Counted from the stretch's first letter, positions 27,359-36,985 are shown. The stretch: DNA of 64,000 nt from Hyphomicrobiales bacterium (GCA_900466605.1 UBMU01000008.1:1-64000); one strand, 5' to 3'. Translations and numbers: made by a program. Notes: generated from the letters alone by a model not told the origin.

Positions 27359-28104
27359 AGCTCGTCTTTGCTAATCTTTTCCGCGTCGCTGCGCTGGTAT
27401 TGCTGCTGATCCTGCTTTTCAGGACGGAGTGGCTGTCCTTCCTGCTCGTGCCGCTGACGAGCAACAATGCGCCGGCCGTCTATACGCAAAACAGTCTTCC
27501 GCAGCTTGCCGCCTCGCACCTCTTCCTTGTGGCGATCTCGATCGCGGGCAGCGCCGTGCTTGCAATCCTCGGAGGCATTTTCGTCACCCGCAAGAGCGGC
27601 GAAGACTTCCTGCCGCTGTCGCGGGCGATCGCCAACGCCGGCCAGACCTTCCCGCCGGTCGCGGTGCTCGCCTTGGCCGTACCGGCAACCGGCTTCGGTG
27701 CCGGACCCACGCTTATCGCCCTTTTTCTCTATGGCCTGCTGCCTATCTTCGAGAACACCGTCTCCGGCCTCAAGCAGGTTTCCCCTTCGGTCCTGGATGC
27801 TGCCGACGGCATGGGGATGAATGGCACGCAGCGGCTGTTTCGGGTGGAATTGCCGCTCGCCCTGCCGCTGATCCTCGAGGGCTTGAAGGTCGCGACCGTC
27901 ATCAACATCGGCACCGCGACAATCGGCTCGACAGTGGCGGCCAAGGGACTTGGGGAAGTCATCATTGCTGGACTTATCTCCGACAACACCGCCTTCATCC
28001 TCCAGGGCGGCCTGATTGTCGGCCTGATGGCGGTGCTGATCTATGATGCGATGGGGCTTGTCGAAAACGCCATCACGCAAAGAATTGGCTTGCGTCCGGC
28101 ATGA
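27355..28104 (+). CDS. yehW: Osmoprotectant ABC transporter permease (YehW-like)
   Basis: 249 aa with about six helices and the EAA loop NTVSGLKQVSPSVLDAADGM-GMNGTQRLF. Second permease of the heteromeric transporter. It starts within the ATPase stop (ATGA overlap). Forty-seven bases later the glyoxalase gene begins, without a terminator, so transcription may continue into the glyoxalase and beta-mannosidase genes. Confidence 0.9.
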   Translation: MKLVFANLFRVAALVLLLILLFRTEWLSFLLVPLTSNNAPAVYTQNSLPQLAASHLFLVAISIAGSAVLAILGGIFVTRKSGEDFLPLSRAIANAGQTFPPVAVLALAVPATGFGAGPTLIALFLYGLLPIFENTVSGLKQVSPSVLDAADGMGMNGTQRLFRVELPLALPLILEGLKVATVINIGTATIGSTVAAKGLGEVIIAGLISDNTAFILQGGLIVGLMAVLIYDAMGLVENAITQRIGLRPA

Positions 28105-28151
28105 GGCGGCGGCTACCAAGGCAGCCGTGATATCGGCAATGGGAGGCAGCC

Positions 28152-28547
28152 TTGGCCAAGATGATTCACTCCATGATCCGCGTTCTCGAAGAGGCGCGCT
28201 CGGTCGAGTTCTACGGCAAGGTCTTCGGCCTGAAAGTCGCCGATCGCATCGACTTCGACACCTTCACACTGATCTACATGAGCAATGACGAGACCGGTTT
28301 CGAGCTGGAGCTGACGGTCAACAAGGGCCGCACCGAGCCCTACGATCTCGGCAACGGCTATGGCCATCTTGCTCTCTCCGTCCAGGAAGTCGAAGTTGAG
28401 CACAAGCGTCTGACGGAAGCGGGCCTGAATCCCGGCAAGATCGTCGAGCTTAATCGCGACGGCAAGCTTTTGGCGCTGTTCTTCTTCGTCACCGATCCCG
28501 ACGGCTACAAGATCGAAGTCCTGCAGCGTCACGGCCGTTATGTCTAA
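28152..28547 (+). CDS. Lactoylglutathione lyase-like glyoxalase I (VOC family)
   Basis: 131 aa, the usual length for bacterial GlxI. The four expected metal ligands are visible: His6 (MIHSMIRV), Glu in FELELTVN, His in GYGHLALSV and Glu in YKIEVLQR. It isomerises the methylglyoxal-glutathione hemithioacetal to lactoylglutathione in the cytoplasm. The TTG start at 28152 is chosen for the GGGAGG five bases upstream; ATG 28161 is the alternative. It lies 9 bases before the beta-mannosidase gene. Confidence 0.87.
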   Translation: MAKMIHSMIRVLEEARSVEFYGKVFGLKVADRIDFDTFTLIYMSNDETGFELELTVNKGRTEPYDLGNGYGHLALSVQEVEVEHKRLTEAGLNPGKIVELNRDGKLLALFFFVTDPDGYKIEVLQRHGRYV

Positions 28548-28556
28548 GAGTTTGAC

Positions 28557-31007
28557 ATGATTGAAAAGACCGAACTGAACCGGGGCTGGACTCTCTCCTG
28601 CAACGTTACAGGTCAACGCGACCTGCCGGCTGAAATTCCAGCACAGGTGCCCGGCTGCGTGCATCTGGACCTCCTAGCCAACCGCCTCATCCCCGATCCC
28701 TATCTCGATATCAACGAGATCACCAATGACTGGATCGGCAAGGAAGACTGGACCTATCGCTGCATCTTCGATGCGTCACCGGATGCCGAAAAAGTCCACG
28801 AGCTGGTGTTCGACGGCCTCGATACGGTCGCGACGATCGTTCTGAACGGCGAGGAGATTGGCCGAACCTTCAACATGCACCGCACCTATCGCTTCGATGT
28901 CTCTGAGCGGCTGAAGCAAGGCGCGAACGAGCTCGTCGTCGCATTCCGCTCGGCATACGCATACGGTGCCGAGATGGAGGCTCATTACGGCTATCGGCCG
29001 AACAACTATCCGGGCCCCGGCAACCTGATGCGCAAGATGGCCTGCAACTTCGGTTGGGACTGGGGACCGACGCTGGTAACTGCGGGAATCTGGAAGCCGG
29101 TGCGGTTGGAAAGCTGGGGACGGGCTCGGTTTGCGGAAACGCGGGTTTCGTCAACGCTTGCGGGCGGCGATGGACGCGTGACCGTTCGCGCACGCGTCGA
29201 GCACCGCGGCGGTGAGGGCACAAAGATCACCGCGAGCATTGCCGGCGTCACCCATGTCGCCGAGTTCGCGGAAGGAGCCGACGAGGTCGAATTTCAGCTG
29301 ACCGTCCCGACGCCGCAGATTTGGTGGCCGCATCATCTTGGCGCACAACCGCTCTATCAGCTGCAGATCGAACTGCGCGACAGCGTAAGCAATGACTTAC
29401 TCGATAGCTATTCCAAAGAGATCGGTTTCCGCTCGGTGAGGCTGGATACCGCCCCCGACGAACACGGTTCCGCCTTTACCTTCGTCATCAACGACGTGCC
29501 GCTGTTCCTCTGCGGCGCGAACTGGATTCCAGACGACTGCTTTCCCTCGCGGGTGACGGCGGAGCGCTACGCTTCCCGGATCGAGGAAGCAAAGGCTGCG
29601 AACATCAACCTGCTGCGCGTCTGGGGCGGCGGCATCTTCGAGCGCGACGAGTTCTACGAGACGTGCGACCGCGCCGGCATGCTGGTCTGGCAGGATTTCC
29701 TGTTTGCCTGCGCCTCCTATCCCGAAGAAGAGCCTTTGCGTGGCGAGGTCGAAGCCGAGGTGCGCGACAACGTCGTACGGTTGATGCCGCATCCATCGCT
29801 TATCGTCTGGAACGGCAACAACGAGAACATCTGGGGCTTCGATGAGTGGGGCTGGCGACCGATCATCGAGGAGGGAGAGAGCTGGGGGCTCGGCTACTAT
29901 CTCGACATCCTGCCCAAACTCTGCACCGAGCTCGACCCCGATCGCCCATACTATCCCGGCAGCCCCTATTCCGGCACGATGGACATCGAGCCCAATGCCG
30001 ACGAGCATGGCTGCAAGCATATCTGGGACGTCTGGAACGATGTCGGTTACGAAGTCTATCGCAACTACATCCCGCGCTTCTGCTCGGAATTCGGCTGGCA
30101 GGCGCCGCCGAACTGGGCGACGATCGAGGAAAGCGTGCATGACACGCCGCTGACGCCGGTTTCAAACGGGGTGTTCCATCACCAGAAGGCCACCCAAGGC
30201 AACGACAAGCTGATCCGCGGCCTTGCCGGACATCTGCCGGTGCCGCAGACGATGGAGGACTGGCACTTCGCCACGCAACTCAACCAGGCACGCGCCATCC
30301 GCTTCGCGATCGAGCACATGCGCTCGCACCGCGCCATCTGCAAAGGTGCGGTCGTGTGGCAGTTCAACGATTGCTGGCCGGTCACATCCTGGGCCGCACT
30401 CGATTCGGCCGGGCGCCGCAAGCCGCTCTGGTATGCTATGCAGCATGCCTTTGACCCGCGGCTTTTGACGATCCAGCCGCGCAACGGTGGGCTAGCGGCC
30501 GTGGCCGTCAACGAGCGCACACTGTTCTGGCGAGCGAAAATATCGGGCCAGCGCCTGCGGCTTGACGGTACAGTGCTTGCCGAATTTGAGTTCTGGCGGC
30601 TACTCTGCGACCGCTTCGAGGCGAAGGCGTTTCCGCTCCCCTCCGACATCTCGGCGGCCGGCAACGCTGAGAACGAGGTCATCGTCGTCCAGATGCTCGA
30701 CCGGCGCGCCTTCCACTATTTCGTCGAAGATATCGACCTCAAACTGCCGCCGTCGAAGGCATCGGTCGAGGTCAGCCGCACAGTCGCTGGCTATGCGGTG
30801 AAGGTTACGGCCGAGACTTTCCTGAAGGATCTCTGCCTTATGGCGGATCGACTCGATCCGGCTGCTGTCGTTGATTCCATGCTCGTGACGCTGCTGCCCG
30901 GCGAAAGCCATGTCTTTCAGCTGCAGACTTCAAAACCGTTATCGGCGGGTGATATCACCATCGGCACTGTTCTGCGGTCGGCCAACGACCTCGTCAACGC
31001 GAACTGA
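28557..31007 (+). CDS. Beta-mannosidase, glycoside hydrolase family 2
   Basis: 816 aa. Sugar-binding, Ig-like and TIM-barrel parts follow in the GH2 order. The acid/base Glu423 sits in WNGNNENIWGF and the nucleophile Glu511 in FCSEFGWQAPP, both typical of beta-mannosidases. Upstream hallmarks are WIGKEDWTYR, NNYPGPGNLMRKMACNFGWDWGP and LLRVWGGGIFERDEFYE. There is no signal peptide, so it should act in the cytoplasm on imported mannosides. It follows the glyoxalase by 9 bases and probably ends this transcription unit. Its link to the osmoprotectant genes upstream is not explained. Confidence 0.92.
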   Translation: MIEKTELNRGWTLSCNVTGQRDLPAEIPAQVPGCVHLDLLANRLIPDPYLDINEITNDWIGKEDWTYRCIFDASPDAEKVHELVFDGLDTVATIVLNGEEIGRTFNMHRTYRFDVSERLKQGANELVVAFRSAYAYGAEMEAHYGYRPNNYPGPGNLMRKMACNFGWDWGPTLVTAGIWKPVRLESWGRARFAETRVSSTLAGGDGRVTVRARVEHRGGEGTKITASIAGVTHVAEFAEGADEVEFQLTVPTPQIWWPHHLGAQPLYQLQIELRDSVSNDLLDSYSKEIGFRSVRLDTAPDEHGSAFTFVINDVPLFLCGANWIPDDCFPSRVTAERYASRIEEAKAANINLLRVWGGGIFERDEFYETCDRAGMLVWQDFLFACASYPEEEPLRGEVEAEVRDNVVRLMPHPSLIVWNGNNENIWGFDEWGWRPIIEEGESWGLGYYLDILPKLCTELDPDRPYYPGSPYSGTMDIEPNADEHGCKHIWDVWNDVGYEVYRNYIPRFCSEFGWQAPPNWATIEESVHDTPLTPVSNGVFHHQKATQGNDKLIRGLAGHLPVPQTMEDWHFATQLNQARAIRFAIEHMRSHRAICKGAVVWQFNDCWPVTSWAALDSAGRRKPLWYAMQHAFDPRLLTIQPRNGGLAAVAVNERTLFWRAKISGQRLRLDGTVLAEFEFWRLLCDRFEAKAFPLPSDISAAGNAENEVIVVQMLDRRAFHYFVEDIDLKLPPSKASVEVSRTVAGYAVKVTAETFLKDLCLMADRLDPAAVVDSMLVTLLPGESHVFQLQTSKPLSAGDITIGTVLRSANDLVNAN

Positions 31008-31031
31008 AAAGGCCCCGTCAGCGACGGGGCC
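31007..31031 (-). terminator. Terminator between convergent beta-mannosidase and PRC-barrel genes
   Basis: GGCCCCGTC, loop AGC, GACGGGGCC (31011-31031). The AAAA at 31007-31010 gives a T-run on the minus strand, so it best serves the PRC-barrel transcript; the plus strand lacks a T-run. Confidence 0.7.
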
Positions 31032-31120
31032 CATCCAGTTCGTTTTGCCACGCCGAGCGGCAGTGTGCGTTTTGGCGCAGCGCGTGTACGCGCGATGAGA
31101 CCGCGCGTGTGCGGACGACG

Positions 31121-31513
31121 TTACATCCAGTAGGGCGGCACGCCATAGTAGTCATACACGCGGCGGCCATTATCGTTGTACCAGGTGTCGTCATCATCCG
31201 CATAGCTCGGCGCACCTTCGATCTGCTCCTTCGTCAGGTCGATGCGGTAGCCGTCCAGCTGGGTATCGTAAGTGAGCTTGTCCCACGGCAGTGGATAGTG
31301 ATCGTGGCCGATACCCATGAAACCGCCGAAGCTTAGTACGGCGTAGGCAACGCGACCATCCTGCTTGCCGAGAATCAGTCGTTCAATCGAGCCGATGTGC
31401 TTGCCATCGGCGCCATATACGCGGGTGCCTTCCACGCGGTCGCTGGCAATCAGCGTCGGCGTATCCTTTACATTCGGGTCACGGCGGTTCTTGTCAGCAT
31501 CCTGATGCAGCAT
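31121..31513 (-). CDS. PRC-barrel domain protein, general stress type
   Basis: 130 aa from ATG 31513, preceded by an ideal AAGGAGGTGCACC; longer frames upstream lack one. A PRC-barrel occupies about residues 20-95 (SDRVEGTRVYGADGKHIGSIERLILGK and GGFMGIGHDHYPLPWDKL). The tail is rich in Asp, Asn and Tyr and ends in YYGVPPYWM. Function unknown; such proteins are common members of the alphaproteobacterial general stress regulon. An exact EcfG-type promoter lies 46 bases upstream. Confidence 0.88.
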   Translation of the reverse strand: MLHQDADKNRRDPNVKDTPTLIASDRVEGTRVYGADGKHIGSIERLILGKQDGRVAYAVLSFGGFMGIGHDHYPLPWDKLTYDTQLDGYRIDLTKEQIEGAPSYADDDDTWYNDNGRRVYDYYGVPPYWM

Positions 31514-31558
31514 GGTGCACCTCCTTTTTGTTTCCTCGTGGTTGGTCCACAAGTTGAA

Positions 31559-31583
31559 AACGCTGCCTTGCACTCAAGGTTCC
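31559..31583 (-). promoter_or_regulatory. EcfG/RpoE2-type general stress promoter
   Basis: On the minus strand GGAAC (31583-31579), a 16-base spacer, CGTT (31562-31559). Exact match to GGAAC-N16/17-CGTT, 46 bases before the PRC-barrel ATG. Confidence 0.75.
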
Positions 31584-31616
31584 CATTTTAGTAGCAAAGC
31601 CGGCCACGCGGCATTA

Positions 31617-31632
31617 TTGACGTTTACGTCAA
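31617..31632. promoter_or_regulatory. Palindrome TTGACGTTTACGTCAA upstream of fadD
   Basis: Perfect 7-bp arms TTGACGT/ACGTCAA around TT. The left arm also reads as a -35 (TTGACG) with TAATTC 18 bases further on, so a protein bound here would cover the fadD promoter. Confidence 0.45.
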
Positions 31633-31758
31633 GGTTAGTGTAATTCTATTCTCAGCTTGAACCATTCAGGCGATGACATAAGCTGCCGTTGGAAGATGGA
31701 GGATCGTCCAATCGGGTTGCCGGTAGGACCGACGGGCAGCGACAGGGAGAGAGACAAG

Positions 31759-33459
31759 ATGAACAGCATTTCCGTCCATCCAGGCGGTGCGAAGCCCGAA
31801 AAGCCATGGCTTGCGACCTATCCCGACAGCGTGCCGGCCGAGCTTCCCGCACTGGAATACGAATCACTGGCGGATCTGCTCGAAAAATCCTGCGTGCGCT
31901 ATGCCAAGCGCGCCGCCTTCTCCAGCATGGGCAAGACGCTGACCTACGGCGAGCTTGAAAGCCAGACACGCAAGATTGCGGCCTGGCTTCAGGGTCTCGG
32001 CCTCGAGAAGGGCGACCGCGTTGCCGTCATGATGCCGAACGTGCTGCAGAACCCCGTCGCCGTCTACGGCATCCTGCGCGCCGGGTTGGTCGCGGTGAAC
32101 GTCAATCCGCTGTATACACCGCGCGAACTTGAACATCAGTTGCGGGACTCCGGCGCCAAGGCGATTTTCGTGCTAGAAAATTTCGCGCGTACCGTCGAGC
32201 AGGTGCTGGTCAAGACGGACGTGCGCCATGTCGTCGTCACGTCACTTGGGGAAATGCTGGGTGCCAAGGGGCTGATCGTCAATTTGCTGGTGCGCAAGGT
32301 CAAGAAGCTCGTTCCGTCCTGGTCTATCCCGCAGCACAAGACTTTCAAGCAGGTGCTGGGCGAAGGCGCCGGCAAGTCGTTGAAACCGGCAAAGCTCAAA
32401 GGCGACGATATCGCCTTCCTGCAATATACGGGTGGTACGACAGGCATCGCCAAGGGCGCGGTACTGACGCACAGGAACCTGCTGTCCAACAAGCTGCAGC
32501 TCGAGCTCTGGCTGCAGTCGGCCTTCGACAAGAAGCCGCGCCCGGAGGTTCTGAACTTCCTGTGTGCCTTGCCGCTCTATCACATTTTTGCACTGACGGT
32601 GAATTCGCTGATGGGCATGTCGCTCGGCGCACACAACATCCTGGTCGCCAACCCGCGCGATATTCCGGCCCTGGTCAAGGAATTCGGCAAGGTCAAGGTC
32701 CACATATTCCCCGGCCTCAACACGCTTTTCAACGCGCTGATGAATAACGCCGATTTCGCGAAGCTCGACTTCTCCTCCATGGTAATGTCGCTTGGCGGCG
32801 GTATGGCGGTGCAGCGCCCGGTCGCCGAGCGCTGGATGAAGATCACTGGCTCCCACATCACTGAAGGCTATGGCCTCTCCGAGACCTCGCCGGTGGCGAC
32901 CGCAAACCGCTTCGATTCAGCGGAATTCACGGGTTCGATCGGCCTGCCGATCCCTTCCACCGAGCTCGATATTCGCGACGAGGACGGTAATTCGCTTCCG
33001 CTTGGCGACATAGGAGAGATCTGCATCCGCGGTCCGCAGGTGATGGCCGGCTATTGGAACAAGCCGGACGAGACGGCGCGCGTGATGACGCCGGACGGCT
33101 ATTTCCGCACCGGCGACATGGGCTTCATGGATGCCCGCGGCTACACCAAGATTGTCGACCGAAAGAAAGACATGATCCTCGTCTCCGGCTTCAATGTCTA
33201 TCCGAACGAGATTGAGGAAGTGGCAGCGATGCATCCGGGCATTCTCGAGGCCGCGGCCGTCGGCATTGCGGACGGGCATTCCGGCGAAGCCGTCAAGCTC
33301 TTCGTGGTGCGCAAGGACCCGGCGCTGACGGAGGCCGACGTCAAGGCGCATTGCGCCGCAAACCTCACCAATTACAAGCGCCCGCGCTTCGTGGAATTCC
33401 GCACCGAACTGCCAAAGACGCCGGTTGGAAAAATCCTGCGCAAGGATTTGCGCGGCTAA
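31759..33459 (+). CDS. fadD: Long-chain fatty acid-CoA ligase
   Basis: 566 aa from ATG 31759 behind GGGAGAGAGAC (E. coli FadD is 561); an upstream in-frame ATG lacks a ribosome site. Adenylate-forming enzyme motifs are all present: YTGGTTGIAKGA (P-loop), EGYGLSETSPV, DGYFRTGDMG, KIVDRKKDMILVSGFNVYPNEIE, and the catalytic Lys in GKILRKDLR. It activates fatty acids to acyl-CoA at the inner membrane for beta-oxidation or lipid synthesis. It stands alone, with an operator-like palindrome upstream. Confidence 0.93.
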   Translation: MNSISVHPGGAKPEKPWLATYPDSVPAELPALEYESLADLLEKSCVRYAKRAAFSSMGKTLTYGELESQTRKIAAWLQGLGLEKGDRVAVMMPNVLQNPVAVYGILRAGLVAVNVNPLYTPRELEHQLRDSGAKAIFVLENFARTVEQVLVKTDVRHVVVTSLGEMLGAKGLIVNLLVRKVKKLVPSWSIPQHKTFKQVLGEGAGKSLKPAKLKGDDIAFLQYTGGTTGIAKGAVLTHRNLLSNKLQLELWLQSAFDKKPRPEVLNFLCALPLYHIFALTVNSLMGMSLGAHNILVANPRDIPALVKEFGKVKVHIFPGLNTLFNALMNNADFAKLDFSSMVMSLGGGMAVQRPVAERWMKITGSHITEGYGLSETSPVATANRFDSAEFTGSIGLPIPSTELDIRDEDGNSLPLGDIGEICIRGPQVMAGYWNKPDETARVMTPDGYFRTGDMGFMDARGYTKIVDRKKDMILVSGFNVYPNEIEEVAAMHPGILEAAAVGIADGHSGEAVKLFVVRKDPALTEADVKAHCAANLTNYKRPRFVEFRTELPKTPVGKILRKDLRG

Positions 33460-33554
33460 ACCGCGATCCGATTTTCTCGCGATAGCCATCCGTTAATCGC
33501 GGATGGCTTTTCCCCAAGGAACGACAACGCTCGCCGCGAGCCAGTGCGCTCAGC

Positions 33555-34106
33555 CTAGCCCACGGAACGAATGTCGCGTGCGACTTCGGTCAAGTCATTG
33601 TGGAGCTGGTGATCTCTGCCTTCCAACATTCGGACCACGGCCTGGGGTATCGCCTCCGCATAGAGATGAACGTGGGTCGTGGGCACCTCGGCGTCGTCGG
33701 TGCCATGATAGAGGTAGACAGGAACGCCGGTCGGAAGGCATCCGGACAAGTCTTTCCCACCGGCGATGTCATCATCCGGCCATCCCCCGTCACCGATGAA
33801 GGGGGCGGCGATGACAAATAGCCCGCCAAACCTCAGTTTTGGCCGCTCCTCGGCAAGCACATGGATCAAGATGGCACCGCCGACCGAGTGGCCGACGAGA
33901 ATTACCCCATCCTCCAGTGCACCGAATTCTCTCACGAGAGCAGCCTTCCATGCTGGGTAGCTAGGATTGTCCTCTCCAGGCATCCGGGGATAGCGAACGG
34001 CGTAGCTCTCGCCAAGTTCCCACTCGAGGCTCGCCACAAGCTTGCTGTCCCAGCTATCGTGGGTACCTTCACCGGCTCCTTGAACGAAGAGGACTTGCCT
34101 GGCCAT
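33555..34106 (-). CDS. Small alpha/beta serine hydrolase (RBBP9/YdeN-like)
   Basis: 183 aa. The nucleophile elbow is GHSVGGAI (Ser near residue 75), the acid is probably Asp in LYHGTDDAEVP, and the terminal His lies in RDHQLHND, giving a Ser-Asp-His triad. The start MARQVLFVQGAGEGTHDSWDSKL is typical of the small RBBP9/YdeN-type hydrolases. Substrate unknown. It is convergent with fadD and divergent from pgi, so a single-gene unit. The ribosome site is weak. Confidence 0.8.
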   Translation of the reverse strand: MARQVLFVQGAGEGTHDSWDSKLVASLEWELGESYAVRYPRMPGEDNPSYPAWKAALVREFGALEDGVILVGHSVGGAILIHVLAEERPKLRFGGLFVIAAPFIGDGGWPDDDIAGGKDLSGCLPTGVPVYLYHGTDDAEVPTTHVHLYAEAIPQAVVRMLEGRDHQLHNDLTEVARDIRSVG

Positions 34107-34330
34107 CGCGCCATTTTAGTTGAAGCACACAGAGGTAAGCAAGACGGGCTCGGACCCTCCTCCTCTCCATGCGTGACTATCGCTGCGCCGCTCCGTTTGC
34201 GCACGAGTGCCTTCAATAGCTTCTATTACCTGGTGCCGCTTTTTTGCGTTTCGACAGGTCGCCGAACTTGATTTGCGCCCTACAAAGCGAATAGTTTCCG
34301 CGACCCTCTCGCCCTGCAAAGGAGCTTCCC

Positions 34331-35956
34331 ATGAATGCCATCGTCGAACAATTGAAGAGCACTGCGGCCGCCACCAAGGCAACCGATCTGCGCGCCGCCT
34401 TTGCCACCGACCCGCAACGCTTCTCGCGCTTCAGCGTGTCGCTCGACGACCTGCTGATGGACTACTCGAAGACGGCGGTGAACGACGAGATCCTGGCCCT
34501 CTTGATCAAGCTCGCAGAAACAGGCCGCGTCGAGGCCAAGCGTGACGAGATGTTCTCCGGCAAGGCGATCAACTTCACCGAGAACCGCGCCGTTCTGCAT
34601 ACCGCCCTGCGAAACCGTTCCAATACGCCTGTGCTGGTTGACGGCAAGGATGTCATGCCTGAGGTCAATGCCGTGCTTGCCGCCATGGGCAAGTTCGCCG
34701 ATGGCATCCGCTCCGGCAACCTCAAGGGCGCGACGGGCAAGGCGATCACCGACGTCGTCAACATCGGCATCGGCGGCTCCGACCTCGGCCCCGTGATGGC
34801 TACACTGGCGCTGGCGCCCTTCCATGATGGGCCGCGCGCGCACTTCGTTTCCAACATCGACGGCGCCCACATCGCCGACACCCTGAAGCTCGTTCAGCCC
34901 GAAACGACGCTCTTCATCGTCGCCTCCAAGACCTTCACCACCGTGGAAACGATGACGAACGCGCAGACAGCGCGAAAATTCATCGCCGATGCGCTCGGCG
35001 AAGCCGCCGTCCAGCATCATTTCGCCGCCGTTTCGACCGCGCTCGACAAGGTGGCCGCCTTCGGCATCGAGAGCGAACGCGTCTTCGGATTCTGGGATTG
35101 GGTCGGCGGTCGCTATTCGCTGTGGTCGGCGATCGGCCTGCCGATCATGATCGCGATCGGACCTGATAATTTCATCAAGTTCCTCGAGGGCGCCCATGCC
35201 ATCGACAACCACTTCCGCACCGCACCTGTTACCAAGAACCTGCCTGTTCTGCTCGGCCTGATCGGCTTCTATCACCGCAATGTGCTAGGCTATCCGACGC
35301 GTGCGGTCCTGCCCTACGACCAGCGCCTGTCGCGCTTCCCGGCCTATCTGCAGCAGCTCGACATGGAATCGAACGGCAAGGGCGTCACGATCGATGGCAC
35401 GCCCGTCGAGGGCAATTCCGGCCCTGTCGTCTGGGGCGAGCCCGGCACCAACGGCCAGCACGCCTTCTACCAGCTGATCCACCAGGGCACGAGCGTCATC
35501 CCGGCGGAGTTCATGATCGCCGCCAACGCCTTCGAACCCGAACTGCGCCACCAGCACGAGTTGCTGATATCGAACGTGCTCGCGCAGTCCGAAGCGCTGA
35601 TGAAGGGCCGCACCTTCGAAGAGGCGAAGAAGCAGCTGACCGACAAGGGCATGGACGACAAGAAGGCGGACTTCATCGCGCCGCATCGCGTCTTCACCGG
35701 CAACCGTCCGTCGATCACCTTCGTCTACGACAAACTGACGCCCTATGCACTCGGCCGCCTGATTGCGCTCTATGAGCACCGCGTCTTCGTCGAAGGCGTG
35801 CTGTTCCGCATCAACTCCTTCGACCAGTGGGGCGTCGAGCTCGGCAAGGAACTGGCAACCGGCCTCCTTCCCGTCGTGGAAGGCAAGGAAAGCGCTACGG
35901 GGCACGATTCCTCGACGCAGGGGCTTGTGGCCGCACTGGCGAAACTCGCGAAGTAA
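34331..35956 (+). CDS. pgi: Glucose-6-phosphate isomerase
   Basis: 541 aa, the normal bacterial length. SIS-fold signatures: [60 protein letters not shown] (Glu and His of the active site) and [12 protein letters not shown] (Lys). It interconverts glucose- and fructose-6-phosphate in the cytoplasm. The ATG follows AAAGGAGCTTCCC. It is near the fructokinase gene, so imported fructose can pass through both enzymes. A terminator-like hairpin follows. Confidence 0.97.
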   Translation: MNAIVEQLKSTAAATKATDLRAAFATDPQRFSRFSVSLDDLLMDYSKTAVNDEILALLIKLAETGRVEAKRDEMFSGKAINFTENRAVLHTALRNRSNTPVLVDGKDVMPEVNAVLAAMGKFADGIRSGNLKGATGKAITDVVNIGIGGSDLGPVMATLALAPFHDGPRAHFVSNIDGAHIADTLKLVQPETTLFIVASKTFTTVETMTNAQTARKFIADALGEAAVQHHFAAVSTALDKVAAFGIESERVFGFWDWVGGRYSLWSAIGLPIMIAIGPDNFIKFLEGAHAIDNHFRTAPVTKNLPVLLGLIGFYHRNVLGYPTRAVLPYDQRLSRFPAYLQQLDMESNGKGVTIDGTPVEGNSGPVVWGEPGTNGQHAFYQLIHQGTSVIPAEFMIAANAFEPELRHQHELLISNVLAQSEALMKGRTFEEAKKQLTDKGMDDKKADFIAPHRVFTGNRPSITFVYDKLTPYALGRLIALYEHRVFVEGVLFRINSFDQWGVELGKELATGLLPVVEGKESATGHDSSTQGLVAALAKLAK

Positions 35957-35972
35957 CATCGGCAACCATTTG

Positions 35973-36007
35973 CACCCTCCCCGCGGCGAGCTGCGGGCAG
36001 GGTGTTT
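35973..36007 (+). terminator. Probable terminator of pgi
   Basis: CACCCTCCCCGC (35973-35984), loop GGCGAGCT, GCGGGCAGGGTG (35993-36004), 11 of 12 paired, then TTT. The T-run is short. Confidence 0.5.
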
Positions 36008-36050
36008 GCCTATGTGTTGCCGGCTCCGCGATAAGGGCGAACGCGTCTCC

Positions 36051-36773
36051 TTAGACCCGGCCGACGACGGCCAATCTTTCCAGCCCCTGCCGGATTGCGG
36101 CGTGGGCTATCTCGTTGCGTTGAACCATCAGTGCCTTGGCCACCGCGTTTGCCTTGTCGGGATGGCCGGCGTCGAAGGGCGGAGCCGGATCGTATTCGAT
36201 CGCAAGCTGGATGGCTTGAGCAACGTCCGGCCCGGCAAGTTCGGCGACGATGCGCAATGCGAAATCAATTCCCGACGTTACGCCGCCCGCCGTGATGATA
36301 TTGCCATCGCGAACAACCCGCCCGTTCTCATGCGTCGCGCCGACCAGCGGCAAGAGATCGGTGTAAGCCCAATGCGTTGCCGCGCGGCGCCCCTCCAACA
36401 ACCCGGCTGCACCGAGAAGAACGGCGCCCGTGCAGACAGAGGTCACATACGTTGCCTGCATTCCCTGCCGCCGAATGAATTCGACCGTCTCTCCATCGGC
36501 GAGAGCTTCCACAACGCCCGCACCGCCCGGCACGCAAAGCACATCGAGCGATGGGCAGCTTTCAAACGTACAGCTGGGCATGATGCCGAGACCGCGATCG
36601 CTCATGATCGCTTGAGCGGTCTTTGCGACGACGTGGGTTCTGGATTGAGGAAACTTGCTGGCAACCGAGATCGAGGGAGGTGTCCCAAGGCGGCTCAGGA
36701 CTTCAAACGGGCCCGTGAAATCGAGCTGCGTAATTCCGGTGAATATCACGAAGCCGATATTGAAGTCCGACAC
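36051..36773 (-). CDS. DJ-1/PfpI family protein (isonitrile hydratase-like)
   Basis: 240 aa from GTG 36773, which follows a strong GGAGGAGTGACGA. The class I glutamine amidotransferase-like fold is shown by FTGITQLDFTGPFEVL, the acidic residue in that first strand, LCVPGGAG and the nucleophilic Cys in TSVCTGAVLLGAAGLL. The THWA after the Cys region matches the isonitrile hydratase/AraC-N-terminal type. No DNA-binding domain is attached. Substrate unknown. Divergent from the alpha/beta hydrolase gene at 36986, with a shared dyad between them. Confidence 0.82.
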   Translation of the reverse strand: MSDFNIGFVIFTGITQLDFTGPFEVLSRLGTPPSISVASKFPQSRTHVVAKTAQAIMSDRGLGIMPSCTFESCPSLDVLCVPGGAGVVEALADGETVEFIRRQGMQATYVTSVCTGAVLLGAAGLLEGRRAATHWAYTDLLPLVGATHENGRVVRDGNIITAGGVTSGIDFALRIVAELAGPDVAQAIQLAIEYDPAPPFDAGHPDKANAVAKALMVQRNEIAHAAIRQGLERLAVVGRV

Positions 36774-36871
36774 TCGTCACTCCTCCAAACGCCGAGGCAG
36801 AAGCCCCGGTTTGCCCGGCGCTGCCGCTCGTCGGCGTCCTCGGAACCGTCTTGAGGACGATATCACACATA

Positions 36872-36886
36872 GTACGCACGGCGTAC
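36872..36886. promoter_or_regulatory. Dyad GTACGC-ACG-GCGTAC
   Basis: Perfect 6-bp arms with a 3-base centre in the region between divergent genes (DJ-1 protein and alpha/beta hydrolase). Size and form suit a TetR- or MarR-type site, but no such regulator gene is adjacent. Confidence 0.35.
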
Positions 36887-36985
36887 GGTTAGTTCGGAGC
36901 GTTGCCCGCGAACACCGACTCGATATGATGTCGAAATGCGCCGTGGTCGCTCGTCATTGTATGACTTTGCTTCGGGAGGGAACGG

